From the NCBI GenBank assembly GCA_030529085.1, contig JAUMXM010000007.1:1-47712 (forward strand): a stretch of DNA of 47,712 bases, in the 5' to 3' direction. Source of the stretch: Rikenellaceae bacterium (GTDB lineage Bacteria; Bacteroidota; Bacteroidia; Bacteroidales; Rikenellaceae). Each line of letters opens with the position of its first letter. Position 1 is the first letter of the stretch. Position numbers and translations under genes: made by a program. The notes below the pieces were generated by a model. It saw nothing but the letters and a program-made list of their open reading frames with translations, was not told the origin of the DNA and ran no database searches. Positions 25,421 through 33,549 of this stretch are shown piece by piece.

Positions 25421-26737
25421 ATGCTGAAATATCTACAAATAGCAGTCCTTGCGCTGCTGACTAGCTTCTATTTCTTCCCCCTCGAGTTTACCGTTTTGCC
25501 CGGGGTGAATACCAAGATGGCGATGGCCGGATTTGGCTTGGTGATGGTGGGCCTGCAGTTGAGTCGCAAGCGTAATCAGTCGCTCGATCGAGGTATGGTG
25601 ACCATCTCGCTCTTTGCGTTGCTCGTTTCGGTGACCAGTTTTATCTCGGTGGTGCTGAACGAAACCCATGATTACTCCTACGTCTCCTTTATCGTCTCGA
25701 TGTGGGTGTGGCTCAGTGGCGCCTATGTCGTGGTCTCGTTGATGAAGTTGGCGCACGGTAAGATCTCGGTCGAAATGGTCTGCAACTACCTGATTCTGGT
25801 CTGCGTCTTGCAGTGCTTTTCTGCGCTGCTTATCGACTGGATACCGGCCTTCAGGCTTTGGGTTGCCAACCATATTTCCGCCTTGGGTCCGACCCCCATC
25901 ATGAAGCTGATTGCCTCGGAAGAGGAACGTCTCTTTGGTCTGGGTGCTGCGTTGGATCATGGCGGATCGCGTTTCGCAGCCGTGTTGGTCTTGTTGGCCT
26001 ACGTGGGGGCGCATATCCATCGTACGGGGCAACATGTTCGTGTCATTACCTATGTGCTTGCCTTCTTGGTGATTACTGTTGTGGGCAATATGATTGCGCG
26101 CACCACGATCGTAGGTGTCGCTGTTGCCGGCCTCTATTTGATCTATGCCACGGGGCTTCATCGTTTGGTGATTCGTAAGAGTGCCGGTCAGATGGTTGCT
26201 TGGTTTATTGGAGTCTTGGTGGTGGCTATTCCGGTTATGACCTGGATGTATTATAACAATGAGGCCTTCCGAGAGGATCTCCGATTTGCCTTTGAGGGCT
26301 TCTTCTCGTTGGCCGAGCGGGGAGAATGGGGTGTGTCGTCGAATGAGCGATTGAAATCGATGGTTGTCTTCCCGGATAACCTGAAGACTTGGATTATCGG
26401 CGATGGCTACTTTGTAGGCACAGCTCACGATCCCTATTATACGGGTAAGATCTATTCGGGTTACTACATGGATACCGACATCGGCTATTTGCGCTTTATC
26501 TTCTATTCGGGTCTTATTGGTTTGGGTGCCATGGTGCTTTTTATGTGGAAGGCGGCTCAAATTTGCGCAGAGCGATTGAGCAACCACGGCATCTTGTTTT
26601 GGATGATTCTGGTTGTGAACTACATCGTCTGGCTCAAGGTCTCGACCGACCTCTTCCTGCTCCTTGCGCTCTTTTTGGTTATCATGCCGAGCGATTTGTC
26701 GGATGAGGATAAACTACTTCAAGAGGAGGAGTCATGA
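25421..26737 (+). CDS. Wzy-like O-antigen/EPS polymerase
   Basis: This 438-aa membrane protein has about 11-12 hydrophobic segments with one larger periplasmic loop (about residues 280-345). It carries no strict sequence motif, as usual for Wzy, but its size, topology, mid-protein RTTIVGVAVAG segment and loop placement fit the O-antigen polymerase/ligase superfamily. It starts 1 bp after the GT2 stop and its TGA overlaps the following GT4 ATG by 4 bp. In the periplasm it should polymerise units flipped by the Wzx homologue, with chain length set by Wzc. Confidence 0.78.
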   Translation: MLKYLQIAVLALLTSFYFFPLEFTVLPGVNTKMAMAGFGLVMVGLQLSRKRNQSLDRGMVTISLFALLVSVTSFISVVLNETHDYSYVSFIVSMWVWLSGAYVVVSLMKLAHGKISVEMVCNYLILVCVLQCFSALLIDWIPAFRLWVANHISALGPTPIMKLIASEEERLFGLGAALDHGGSRFAAVLVLLAYVGAHIHRTGQHVRVITYVLAFLVITVVGNMIARTTIVGVAVAGLYLIYATGLHRLVIRKSAGQMVAWFIGVLVVAIPVMTWMYYNNEAFREDLRFAFEGFFSLAERGEWGVSSNERLKSMVVFPDNLKTWIIGDGYFVGTAHDPYYTGKIYSGYYMDTDIGYLRFIFYSGLIGLGAMVLFMWKAAQICAERLSNHGILFWMILVVNYIVWLKVSTDLFLLLALFLVIMPSDLSDEDKLLQEEES

Positions 26738-27867
26738 AGATCCTGTACTGCATAGCGGGGACCTGTAATTCGGGTGGCATGGAGCGCGTGTTGGCCAACA
26801 AGGCCAACTACCTTGTTTCGCGCGGTTATGTGGTGGTGATTGCTACGACCGATCAGCGCGGTCGCGCCCCCTTCTTTGTACTCGATGAGCGAATCCGTTG
26901 CTATGATTTGGGGATCAACTACGACGAGAACAACGGAAAGTCGTTGTTCAATAAACTCCTCCATTACCCCTTCAAGCAGCACCGACATAAACGCCGTTTG
27001 AATGCTCTGTTGGCCGAGGAGCGCCCCGATGTGGTGGTCTCTATGTTTTGTAACGAGGCCTCCATTGTCCCTGCTTTGCAGGATGGCAGCCGCAAGGTGT
27101 TGGAGATCCATTTCTCGAAGTTCAAGCGGGTGCAATACGCGCGTCGGGGACTTTGGCGCCTGGTCGATTTGTGGCGCAGCCGTATGGACGAGCGGTTGGT
27201 GCGCAGGTATGATCGGTTTGTTGTCCTGACCGAGGAGGATAGGGGCTATTGGGGCGCGCTTCCCAACATCGAGGTGATCCCCAATGCGAGAACCTTCAAC
27301 CCTGCAACCAAGGCCGATCTGCGGTCGAAACGTGTGGTGGCAGTGGGTCGCTACACCCACCAAAAGGGGTTTGAGTGCTTGCTCGAGGCGTGGGCTCGAA
27401 TCGCAAACCAATCGCCCGATTGGCAGCTCGACCTTGTCGGCGAGGGCGAGGATCGTGCGATGCTTCAGGCATCTATCGATCGGTTGGGGATCGGTGATTC
27501 GGCCCGCCTGACAGGTACGCAGAGCGATATGGATGCCCTCTATCGTTCGGCCTCTGTCGTGGCGCTCTCGTCGCGTTACGAGGGGCTCCCGATGATTCTC
27601 CTCGAGGCCCAGGCCTACGGTCTTCCGATTGTCTCGTTTGCCTGCAAATGCGGCCCTCGCGATATTGTGACTGATGGTGTCGATGGCTTCCTGGTCGAGG
27701 AGGGCGACATCGAGGCGCTGGCCTCTCGTCTTGGCCGTGTGATGCAGGACGAGGAGTTGCGCTTGCGTATGGGCGAGGCGGCAGCTCTTGCTTCGATGCG
27801 CTTCGATGAGGAGCGAATCATGGATCGTTGGATTAACCTTTTCACCGAACTTACAGCGCAGCGATGA
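26734..27867 (+). CDS. Glycosyltransferase family 4 (second of a related pair)
   Basis: This 377-aa GT-B enzyme shares its whole plan with the GT4 at 23304: KILYCIAGTCNSGGMERV, NKANYLVSRGY, TTDQRGR, IPNARTFNP, VAVGRYTHQKGFECLL, SRYEGLPMILLEAQAYGLPIV and CGPRDIV. It is G+C-rich like the chromosome. ATGA overlaps couple it to the Wzy-like gene before and the GT4 after. It probably acts on the repeat unit; similarity to the earlier copy suggests related donor or acceptor sugars. Confidence 0.9.
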   Translation: MKILYCIAGTCNSGGMERVLANKANYLVSRGYVVVIATTDQRGRAPFFVLDERIRCYDLGINYDENNGKSLFNKLLHYPFKQHRHKRRLNALLAEERPDVVVSMFCNEASIVPALQDGSRKVLEIHFSKFKRVQYARRGLWRLVDLWRSRMDERLVRRYDRFVVLTEEDRGYWGALPNIEVIPNARTFNPATKADLRSKRVVAVGRYTHQKGFECLLEAWARIANQSPDWQLDLVGEGEDRAMLQASIDRLGIGDSARLTGTQSDMDALYRSASVVALSSRYEGLPMILLEAQAYGLPIVSFACKCGPRDIVTDGVDGFLVEEGDIEALASRLGRVMQDEELRLRMGEAAALASMRFDEERIMDRWINLFTELTAQR

Positions 27868-28964
27868 AGACAATCGTCATATCGGCCGTTAACCTGCGCA
27901 AGGGTGGTACGCTGACCATCCTGCGCCAATGCTTGGCCTACCTCTCTTCGGTCGCCGAGGAGCGTCGGTGGCGCATTGTGGCGCTGGTGCATCGGCGCAC
28001 TTTGTGCGATTATCCCCACATCGAATATATCGAGATGCCCGACGTTGCCAAGGGGTGGTTGCGCCGCTTGTGGTGCGAATATGTGACGATGCATGGCATC
28101 TCGAAGCGGTTGGGCAGGGTCGATTTGTGGTTCTCGCTGCACGATACGACTCCGCGCGTGCAGGCCGAGCGACAGGCGGTCTATTGCCAGACGTCGTTCC
28201 CCTTCCTCAAGTGGCGGTGGAGCGACTGGTTTTTCGACCCCAAGATCGCTCTTTTTGCCCTTTTTACCCGCTTTGCCTACCTCGTTAACAGCCGTCGTAA
28301 CCGCTATTTCGTGGTGCAGACAGCGTGGTTGCGACGCAGTTTTGCTGCGCTCTTCTCGCTCCCCGAGTCCCGTTTTGTTGTCGCTCCTCCGACTCGCGAT
28401 CGGATGGAGGTGACGGACGAACAACCAAAGCCATCGCTGCCCACCTTCTTCTATCCTGCGACCCCCGATTGTCATAAGAATTTCGAGACGCTTTGTCGTG
28501 CAGCCGAAAGGTTGGAGGGAGAACTGGGACGCGGTAAATTCCGGGTCGAGATCACCCTCTCGGGCGATGAAAACCGCTATGCGCGGTGGTTGCATAAGCG
28601 GTGGGGGAGTCTCTCGTCGATCGCTTTTGTCGGCTTTCTGAGCCGCGAGGAGCTCTTTCGGCGCTATGCTGCGAGCAGCGCGTTGATCTTCCCGTCGCGT
28701 GTCGAGACCTGGGGCCTCCCGATTTCGGAGTTTGCTCCCTATGGAAAACCAATGGTGCTCGCCGACCTCCCTTATGCCTATGAAGCGGCTGCCGGCCATG
28801 CAAAGGTGGCCCTCTTCGATCCGTCGGATGCGGAGGCTTTGGCCGCGAGTATGGGGGCTCTGATTCGGGGTGATTACTCCGCTTTCCGAGCCTTGCCTAA
28901 AGCGGTGATAGAGGCCCCTTTCGCCCCTGGTTGGGATGCGTTGTTTAGGCAACTATTGGTCTAA
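27864..28964 (+). CDS. Glycosyltransferase family 4/1
   Basis: This 366-aa GT-B type protein has KTIVISAVNLRKGGTLTIL at the N-terminus, a central FYPATPDCHKNFETL segment, and C-terminal FPSRVETWGLPISEFAPYGKP, a variant of the EX7E nucleotide-sugar site. It overlaps the previous gene by 4 bp and is the last gene of EPS unit A. The terminator at 28994 follows within 30 bp. The specific sugar is unknown. Confidence 0.85.
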   Translation: MKTIVISAVNLRKGGTLTILRQCLAYLSSVAEERRWRIVALVHRRTLCDYPHIEYIEMPDVAKGWLRRLWCEYVTMHGISKRLGRVDLWFSLHDTTPRVQAERQAVYCQTSFPFLKWRWSDWFFDPKIALFALFTRFAYLVNSRRNRYFVVQTAWLRRSFAALFSLPESRFVVAPPTRDRMEVTDEQPKPSLPTFFYPATPDCHKNFETLCRAAERLEGELGRGKFRVEITLSGDENRYARWLHKRWGSLSSIAFVGFLSREELFRRYAASSALIFPSRVETWGLPISEFAPYGKPMVLADLPYAYEAAAGHAKVALFDPSDAEALAASMGALIRGDYSAFRALPKAVIEAPFAPGWDALFRQLLV

Positions 28965-28993
28965 ATAGCCTGTGTTTTCCCCCTTGATTTAAC

Positions 28994-29029
28994 CCTGCCG
29001 TCTGATCTTGAGTCGGCAGGTTTTTTTTT
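28994..29029 (+). terminator. Terminator of EPS unit A
   Basis: CCTGCCG (28994-29000) pairs with CGGCAGG (29014-29020), followed by nine T's. It cleanly separates the two EPS transcription units. Confidence 0.85.
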
Positions 29030-29080
29030 GTTCTTTATAAAACCTTATCTTGTAAAAAAATAGTAATAAGTGGTGCAATT

Positions 29081-29094
29081 ATACAAATTTGTAT
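29081..29094. repeat. Perfect 14-bp palindrome
   Basis: ATACAAATTTGTAT reads the same on both strands, about 150 bp upstream of the unit B -7 box. A dimeric regulator site is possible. Confidence 0.5.
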
Positions 29095-29122
29095 CGAAAA
29101 GGTGGATTGGGGGTGGTTTTGA

Positions 29123-29138
29123 TACGTATTTTTACGTA
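29123..29138. repeat. TACGTA-TTTT-TACGTA dyad
   Basis: Two TACGTA palindromes separated by TTTT lie about 95 bp before the unit B -7 box. They could be an operator or a small cruciform. Confidence 0.45.
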
Positions 29139-29207
29139 CAGATAGCTGAGGCACCTATTTGTATTGTAGAATTCCGAAAAAAAAAGGTAAAAAAATGACC
29201 AAAAATG

Positions 29208-29238
29208 TTTGCCATTACCTACTTATTGCTTATATTTG
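29208..29238 (+). promoter_or_regulatory. Consensus promoter of EPS unit B
   Basis: TTTG (29208-29211), 19 bases, TATATTTG (29231-29238): a full match to the Bacteroidetes TTTG-N19/20-TAnnTTTG promoter. The -7 box is identical to that of EPS unit A. Confidence 0.78.
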
Positions 29239-29301
29239 CAAGGTACAAGCGACCTCTGCTTTGTGAGGGAAATTGCGGTTTTCCTGGCAAAGGTGGTGTA
29301 A

Positions 29302-29376
29302 TTGATTGGTAATCAGTGTGTTTGTTGGTTGCCAAAGCCCCCGAGGTGTGCCCGCTTGAAACCGAATAGCACGTGA
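29302..29376 (+). other. Conserved EPS leader element, copy B
   Basis: This is the second copy of the element at 15580. Shared words TGATTGGT, TCAGTGT, GCCAAAGCCCC and GGT-N-TGC keep the same order and spacing, and it starts 64 bases after the -7 box. The corresponding short frame begins with TTG directly after TAA and runs 24 codons. Downstream, a 7-bp hairpin GATTTTT/AAAAATC (29426-29445) ends 8 bases before the first ATG and could affect translation. Confidence 0.6.
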
Positions 29377-29453
29377 GTGGCGCGCGCGTTGGGCTACTCA
29401 AAAACCCTTTCCGCACACGCGATGGGATTTTTGGCCCGAAAAATCGTAAAAAA

Positions 29454-30569
29454 ATGTCCGACTTGAGAATCTTGCAGCTTGGTAAATTCTTCCCCGTGAA
29501 GGGTGGAGTTGAAAAGGTGATGTATGATTTGATGTGCGGACTCTCCGAGCAGAAGATTCGTTGCGACATGATGTGCGCAGTCGAAGGACCGAGCGAGGAT
29601 GTCGTGATCAACGACCACGCAACCTTGATCGGGTGTCATGCTCCGGTGAAATTGGCCGCCACGTTGATCTCGCCTGCGATGATTTGTCGGCTGCGCAAAA
29701 TCTGCTACACTTACGACATCATCCACATCCACCATCCCGACCCGATGGCCTGCCTGGCGCTCTATCTCTCGGGTTACAAAGGACGCGTGGTGCTGCACTG
29801 GCACAGCGATATCCTCAAGCAGCGCTTCCTGCTTCAACTCTACAAGCCGCTGCAGCGTTGGCTGATCAAGCGCGCCGAGCGAATTGTGGGAACCACGCCT
29901 CTCTACCTGGAGGGGTCGGACTACCTGAAGGATGTGCAGTCGAAAACGGTCTGTGTGCCGATCGGAATCCTGCCTCCCGTCGCGCAATCCGAACGAGCGG
30001 CAGCATTGCGTAGCAGCTATGGCGGTAAGCGGATCATCTTTTCGCTCGGACGTCTGGTTCCCTACAAGGGGTTTGAGTACCTGATCGAGGCGGCGCGACT
30101 CCTGAGTGATGAGTTTGTGGTACTGATCGGTGGCAACGGCCCGTTACACACCGATTTGCAGGATCGAATCGACCGCAATGGGTTGCAGGATCGGGTCAAA
30201 CTGCTCGGCTTCCTCTCTCACGATGAGGTGTCGGCCTATTACGAGGCGTGCGACCTCTTCTGCTTGAGTTCGGTCTACAAGACCGAGGCTTTCGGTATCG
30301 TACAGATCGAGGCGATGAGTTTTCGCAAGCCGGTTGTGGCAACCATTATCGAGGGCTCGGGTGTACATTGGGTCAATGCCGATGGCGAGTCGGGTCGCAA
30401 TGTGAAGTGTGGCGATGCGGCTGCCCTGGCTGAAGCGATCAAGGAGCTGGCTCTATCGCCCTGCGACCATGAACGCTATGCCGCGGGTGCCAAGGTGCGT
30501 TTCGAGCAGATGTTTACCCGCGACCGAATGGTTAAGAATATGATGGCGGTTTATGGCCGCACAGAATAA
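29454..30569 (+). CDS. Glycosyltransferase family 4, first gene of EPS unit B
   Basis: This 371-aa GT-B enzyme has LRILQLGKFFPVKGGVEKVM at the N-terminus, HIHHPDPMACLALYL, LGRLVPYKGFEYLIEA, and CLSSVYKTEAFGIVQIEAMS as the C-terminal EX7E donor site. I chose the ATG at 29454 over an in-frame GTG 81 bases upstream, because the intervening sequence belongs to the leader and is not GT-like. It lies 14 bp before the initiating sugar transferase, so it may add the second sugar. Confidence 0.9.
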   Translation: MSDLRILQLGKFFPVKGGVEKVMYDLMCGLSEQKIRCDMMCAVEGPSEDVVINDHATLIGCHAPVKLAATLISPAMICRLRKICYTYDIIHIHHPDPMACLALYLSGYKGRVVLHWHSDILKQRFLLQLYKPLQRWLIKRAERIVGTTPLYLEGSDYLKDVQSKTVCVPIGILPPVAQSERAAALRSSYGGKRIIFSLGRLVPYKGFEYLIEAARLLSDEFVVLIGGNGPLHTDLQDRIDRNGLQDRVKLLGFLSHDEVSAYYEACDLFCLSSVYKTEAFGIVQIEAMSFRKPVVATIIEGSGVHWVNADGESGRNVKCGDAAALAEAIKELALSPCDHERYAAGAKVRFEQMFTRDRMVKNMMAVYGRTE

Positions 30570-30583
30570 AAAAATTAAGCCTC

Positions 30584-31228
30584 ATGCAACAAACAACGCA
30601 AAGTGTCGAGTGTCAAAAGCGAGTTGCCCCTCACCGAATTTCGGGTGCAGCGCGTTTTTGTAAACGACTTTTTGATATCGTCTGCTCACTGGTAGGCCTT
30701 GTGGTTTGGTCGCCATTGATGCTTGTGATCTACCTCGCCATCAAGCTCGAGGATGGCGGTCCGGTTCTTTTTCACCAGGAGCGTATCGGCTTTCGAGGTC
30801 GTCCCTTCAACCTGGTTAAGTTCCGCTCGATGGTCGTTGGTGCCGAAGCAAATGGCGCGCAGCTCTACCACAACGGTGATGAGCGTTTGACGCGCGTGGG
30901 TCGTTTTATCCGCGACTACCACATCGATGAATTGCCCCAGTTGTGGAATGTGCTGATTGGCGAGATGTCGTTTGTAGGGTATCGTCCCGAGCGCAAAGTC
31001 TTCATCGATCGCATCATGCAACACGATGCCCGCTATGCCGACCTCTACGCCACGCGTCCGGGTCTCTTTTCGTGGGCCACGCTCTACAACGGCTACACCG
31101 ATACGATGGAGAAGATGCTCAAGCGCCTCGAGATGGACTTGGAGTATATGGAGAAGGCAACCTTCTGGCTCGACATGAAGATTATTACCCTCACGACTTT
31201 CTCGATTCTTACGGGTAAGAAATTTTAA
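30584..31228 (+). CDS. Initiating sugar-phosphate transferase (small monotopic PGT)
   Basis: This 214-aa enzyme starts EPS repeat-unit synthesis by moving a sugar 1-phosphate from UDP-sugar to undecaprenyl phosphate. It has one N-terminal hydrophobic re-entrant segment (about residues 30-52), the KFRSM word (79-83) and the catalytic Asp115-Glu116 dyad in YHIDELPQLWN. The length fits the short WecP/PglC-like class without the large WcaJ N-terminal half. The usual VGPRPE word reads VGYRPE here (131-136), a proline-to-tyrosine change near the active site. The gene sits second in unit B. Confidence 0.92.
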   Translation: MQQTTQSVECQKRVAPHRISGAARFCKRLFDIVCSLVGLVVWSPLMLVIYLAIKLEDGGPVLFHQERIGFRGRPFNLVKFRSMVVGAEANGAQLYHNGDERLTRVGRFIRDYHIDELPQLWNVLIGEMSFVGYRPERKVFIDRIMQHDARYADLYATRPGLFSWATLYNGYTDTMEKMLKRLEMDLEYMEKATFWLDMKIITLTTFSILTGKKF

Positions 31229-31242
31229 CCTGAGACCGAACG

Positions 31243-31515
31243 ATGAAGATTCATCCCCATCTGAAACTACGTCGTCTGGGCAAGATGTACATGGTGGTCG
31301 ATACGCGCACAGGGCAGGTAAATGTAACCAATGTCTTCAACCTGAACGATACGGCGGCCGCTCTTTGGCGCGAGGCCGAATCGATCGACTTTACGGCCGA
31401 GCAACTTGCAGAGTATCTTTGCCGAGAATACGATGTGACCTACGACGAGGCACTGCACGATGTGCGTGAGACGCTCGAGACGTGGGCCCGTTACGGACTC
31501 TTGATAAACGAATAA
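31243..31515 (+). CDS. PqqD-like (RRE-type) small protein
   Basis: This 90-aa protein fits the PqqD fold: a beta-hairpin N-terminus (LRRLGKMYMVVDTRTGQVNVTN) then FNLNDTAAALWREAE and a C-terminal helical part (LAEYLCREYDVTYDEA) ending ARYGLLINE. PqqD-like domains bind leader peptides of ribosomally made, modified peptides. Similar proteins accompany HprK-related kinases in a set that TIGRFAM calls the HPr-rel-A system, whose function is not established; I assign this by pattern, not a search. Its stop overlaps the nucleotidyltransferase start by one base (TAATG). Confidence 0.75.
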   Translation: MKIHPHLKLRRLGKMYMVVDTRTGQVNVTNVFNLNDTAAALWREAESIDFTAEQLAEYLCREYDVTYDEALHDVRETLETWARYGLLINE

Positions 31516-32627
31516 TGATGCGCTATCAGACGAAACCCTACCGCGCCCTTTTCCACCTGCTCAAGGCGGGTCTTTGGGAGCAACGTATCGAGAGCGAGCA
31601 GCTCTTCCCGCTCACGGCATCCGAGTGGCAGTCGGTCTTCTTGTTGGCGCAACAACAGACGGTGTTGGGAATCACCTACCGCGGATTGGATTACATCCCC
31701 GAGCAATATTTCCCGCCTCAGGAGCTGATTATGCGCTGGGTGGCCGAGATTGGCCGCATCGAGGAGCGTAATTACGACAGCAACCACTCCTTGGTCGAGT
31801 TGTTAAAACTCTTCGGTAAGGAGGGTCTGCAGCCCATCTTACAGAAGGGGCAGGGTGTAGCCACCTTCTACGATCGACCCCTGTTGCGCACCTGTGGCGA
31901 TATCGACCTCTGGTTCCCGACCCACGAGGAGGCCGATCGTGCCGCCGAGCTGGTCAAGCTGCACGGAGGATCGGTCCACAAGGCACCCGATGGCAGCCGT
32001 TGCTACATGTGGCGAGGCATCGAGGTGGAGCACCACCCCGATTTGGTCGATTTGCAGGCTCCGATGGCCAAGCGCAAGGCGCAACGCATGGTGGCCGAGA
32101 TGACTCCGATCATGGTGACGCTCCCCGAGCACCCCGAGACGGCGATTGCAACCCCCTCGGCCGAGGTGAACCTGCTGCTGCTCAATACCCATATTTTGAA
32201 GCACGCCATTGGCTGGGGTGTGGGTCTGAGACAGATGTGCGATATGGCGCGTGCCTACTACAGCCTCCACGAGCGTGTGGATGGCGAGTTGATTCGTTCG
32301 CTCTACGCCAAGAGCGGTCTGCGACGTTGGAGCCGTCTGCTGCACGCTTTTTTGGTCGATTATCTCGGCCTGGAGGTCGATTACCTGCCTTACCGAGAGT
32401 CGCAACCCACATCGGCCGAGCCGCTGTTGGAGGTGGTGATGCGGGGTGGTAATTTCGGCCATTTTGCCGCCGATCGTATGGCTAACGTGGATCGTATATG
32501 GCAACGTAAGTGGCACACGGCAACCAGCTTTGTCAAGAATTGCAGCTTCTCGCTCCGCTGCGCTCCGAAGGAGGCAATGTGGCGGGTGTGGCAGTTGGCT
32601 TTAGGTCAGATAGGATGGCAGCGATAG
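31515..32627 (+). CDS. Nucleotidyltransferase-family protein (NTP_transf_5-like)
   Basis: This 370-aa protein has LQKGQGVATFYDRPLLRTCGD followed directly by IDLW, the GDID metal-binding site (Asp129, Asp131) of the uncharacterised nucleotidyltransferase family PF14907, with a helical C-terminal half (IGWGVGLRQMCDMARAYY). Members accompany PqqD-like and HprK-like genes and occur in some lasso-peptide clusters as tailoring enzymes. I chose the ATG at 31515; the adjacent ATG at 31518 is equally possible. It overlaps the kinase gene by 13 bp. The substrate could be a peptide, protein or glycan and is unknown. Confidence 0.72.
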   Translation: MMRYQTKPYRALFHLLKAGLWEQRIESEQLFPLTASEWQSVFLLAQQQTVLGITYRGLDYIPEQYFPPQELIMRWVAEIGRIEERNYDSNHSLVELLKLFGKEGLQPILQKGQGVATFYDRPLLRTCGDIDLWFPTHEEADRAAELVKLHGGSVHKAPDGSRCYMWRGIEVEHHPDLVDLQAPMAKRKAQRMVAEMTPIMVTLPEHPETAIATPSAEVNLLLLNTHILKHAIGWGVGLRQMCDMARAYYSLHERVDGELIRSLYAKSGLRRWSRLLHAFLVDYLGLEVDYLPYRESQPTSAEPLLEVVMRGGNFGHFAADRMANVDRIWQRKWHTATSFVKNCSFSLRCAPKEAMWRVWQLALGQIGWQR

Positions 32628-33496
32628 CGCGCTTTAGCATCGCAGGTCTCGGCGTGGAGATCGAACTCGATCCCGCCTGGCTGGAGGCTTTGCAGGGGGC
32701 GGATTTCAGCCCGTTTCGTGTGGCGGAGATCCCCGAAAAGATCCTGCAGATGCGACTCTCGGGACCCGATGCCGAGCTGAGCTTCGAGCCGGGTGAGTTG
32801 CTCGACGAGGACCACAACGATATGGGTCATGTGCAGCTCTATGCCTCGGGCAGAAACTACCGCGTGTCGCTCTGCCAAGGCGCAGGTGGTCGCTTGCATC
32901 GGATGTTGCTTTTCGCCGATTCGGAGGGTAATATCGACCGTGCCGAGGTGGCCTTCGATCCGATGGATCGTTATGCTCGCCAAGCCCTTTCGTCACTCGT
33001 GCGAATCGCTTTTTCGCAATCCGTGTTGTCGCATGGGGCACTTTCGATCCACGCCTCAAGTGTGGTGATGGCGGGCGAGGCGGTGCTCTTCTTGGGCAAG
33101 AGCGGTACGGGCAAGAGCACCCATGCAGCACGTTGGTGTGAGGCGGGTGCCGAGCTGCTGAACGATGATAATCCGCTGTTGCGCATCGAGGGTGAGCGAT
33201 TGGTAGCCTATGGAACACCCTGGAGCGGCAAGACGGCCTGTTACAAGAATCAAAGCGCTCCGTTGCGCGGCATTGTTCGCCTAAGCCAGGCACCGCAGAA
33301 TCGCTTCGAGCGACTCTACGATATGGAGGCCTTTGTGGCGCTGCTCCCTTCGGCCTCGGTGATACGGCACAGCGAGCCACTGCATGATCGGTTGTGCGAT
33401 CTGCTGGGGACGATGATCGAGCGAACAAAGGTGGCACACTTGGCCTGCAGGCCCGATCATGAGGCCTACCTCTGTTGCCTCGAGGGACTTCGGTAA
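32615..33496 (+). CDS. HprK-like serine kinase homologue
   Basis: This 293-aa protein has a divergent N-terminal half and a C-terminal HPr-kinase-like domain: SIHASSVV (about 144-151), the P-loop FLGKSGTGKS (159-168), LLNDDNPL (181-188) and TPWSGK. It lacks the full HPr kinase/phosphorylase signature, matching HprK-related kinases linked with PqqD-like and nucleotidyltransferase genes. I chose the ATG at 32615 because the longer frame runs far into the preceding gene. In lasso-peptide clusters a related kinase phosphorylates the peptide C-terminus; here, in an EPS operon, the target is unknown. Confidence 0.75.
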   Translation: MAAIARFSIAGLGVEIELDPAWLEALQGADFSPFRVAEIPEKILQMRLSGPDAELSFEPGELLDEDHNDMGHVQLYASGRNYRVSLCQGAGGRLHRMLLFADSEGNIDRAEVAFDPMDRYARQALSSLVRIAFSQSVLSHGALSIHASSVVMAGEAVLFLGKSGTGKSTHAARWCEAGAELLNDDNPLLRIEGERLVAYGTPWSGKTACYKNQSAPLRGIVRLSQAPQNRFERLYDMEAFVALLPSASVIRHSEPLHDRLCDLLGTMIERTKVAHLACRPDHEAYLCCLEGLR

Positions 33497-33549
33497 CGAA
33501 GATTTGGATGGAAAGAGAGAAAAAAGAATAAGATAAAAAAACGTAAAAG

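Larger units (their letters stand above)
28965..29453. other. Inter-operon region between the two EPS units
   Basis: This 489-bp noncoding stretch holds the unit A terminator, an A+T-rich segment with two palindromes, a consensus promoter and a roughly 210-nt leader containing copy B of the conserved leader element. I found no inverted repeats flanking the promoter that would suggest a site-specific invertible switch. Confidence 0.7.

Noticed and set aside
28965..29300. Invertible promoter switch of the Bacteroides capsule type
   Set aside because: No pair of inverted repeats flanks the unit B promoter and no site-specific recombinase gene is nearby. The palindromes present are short and both lie upstream.
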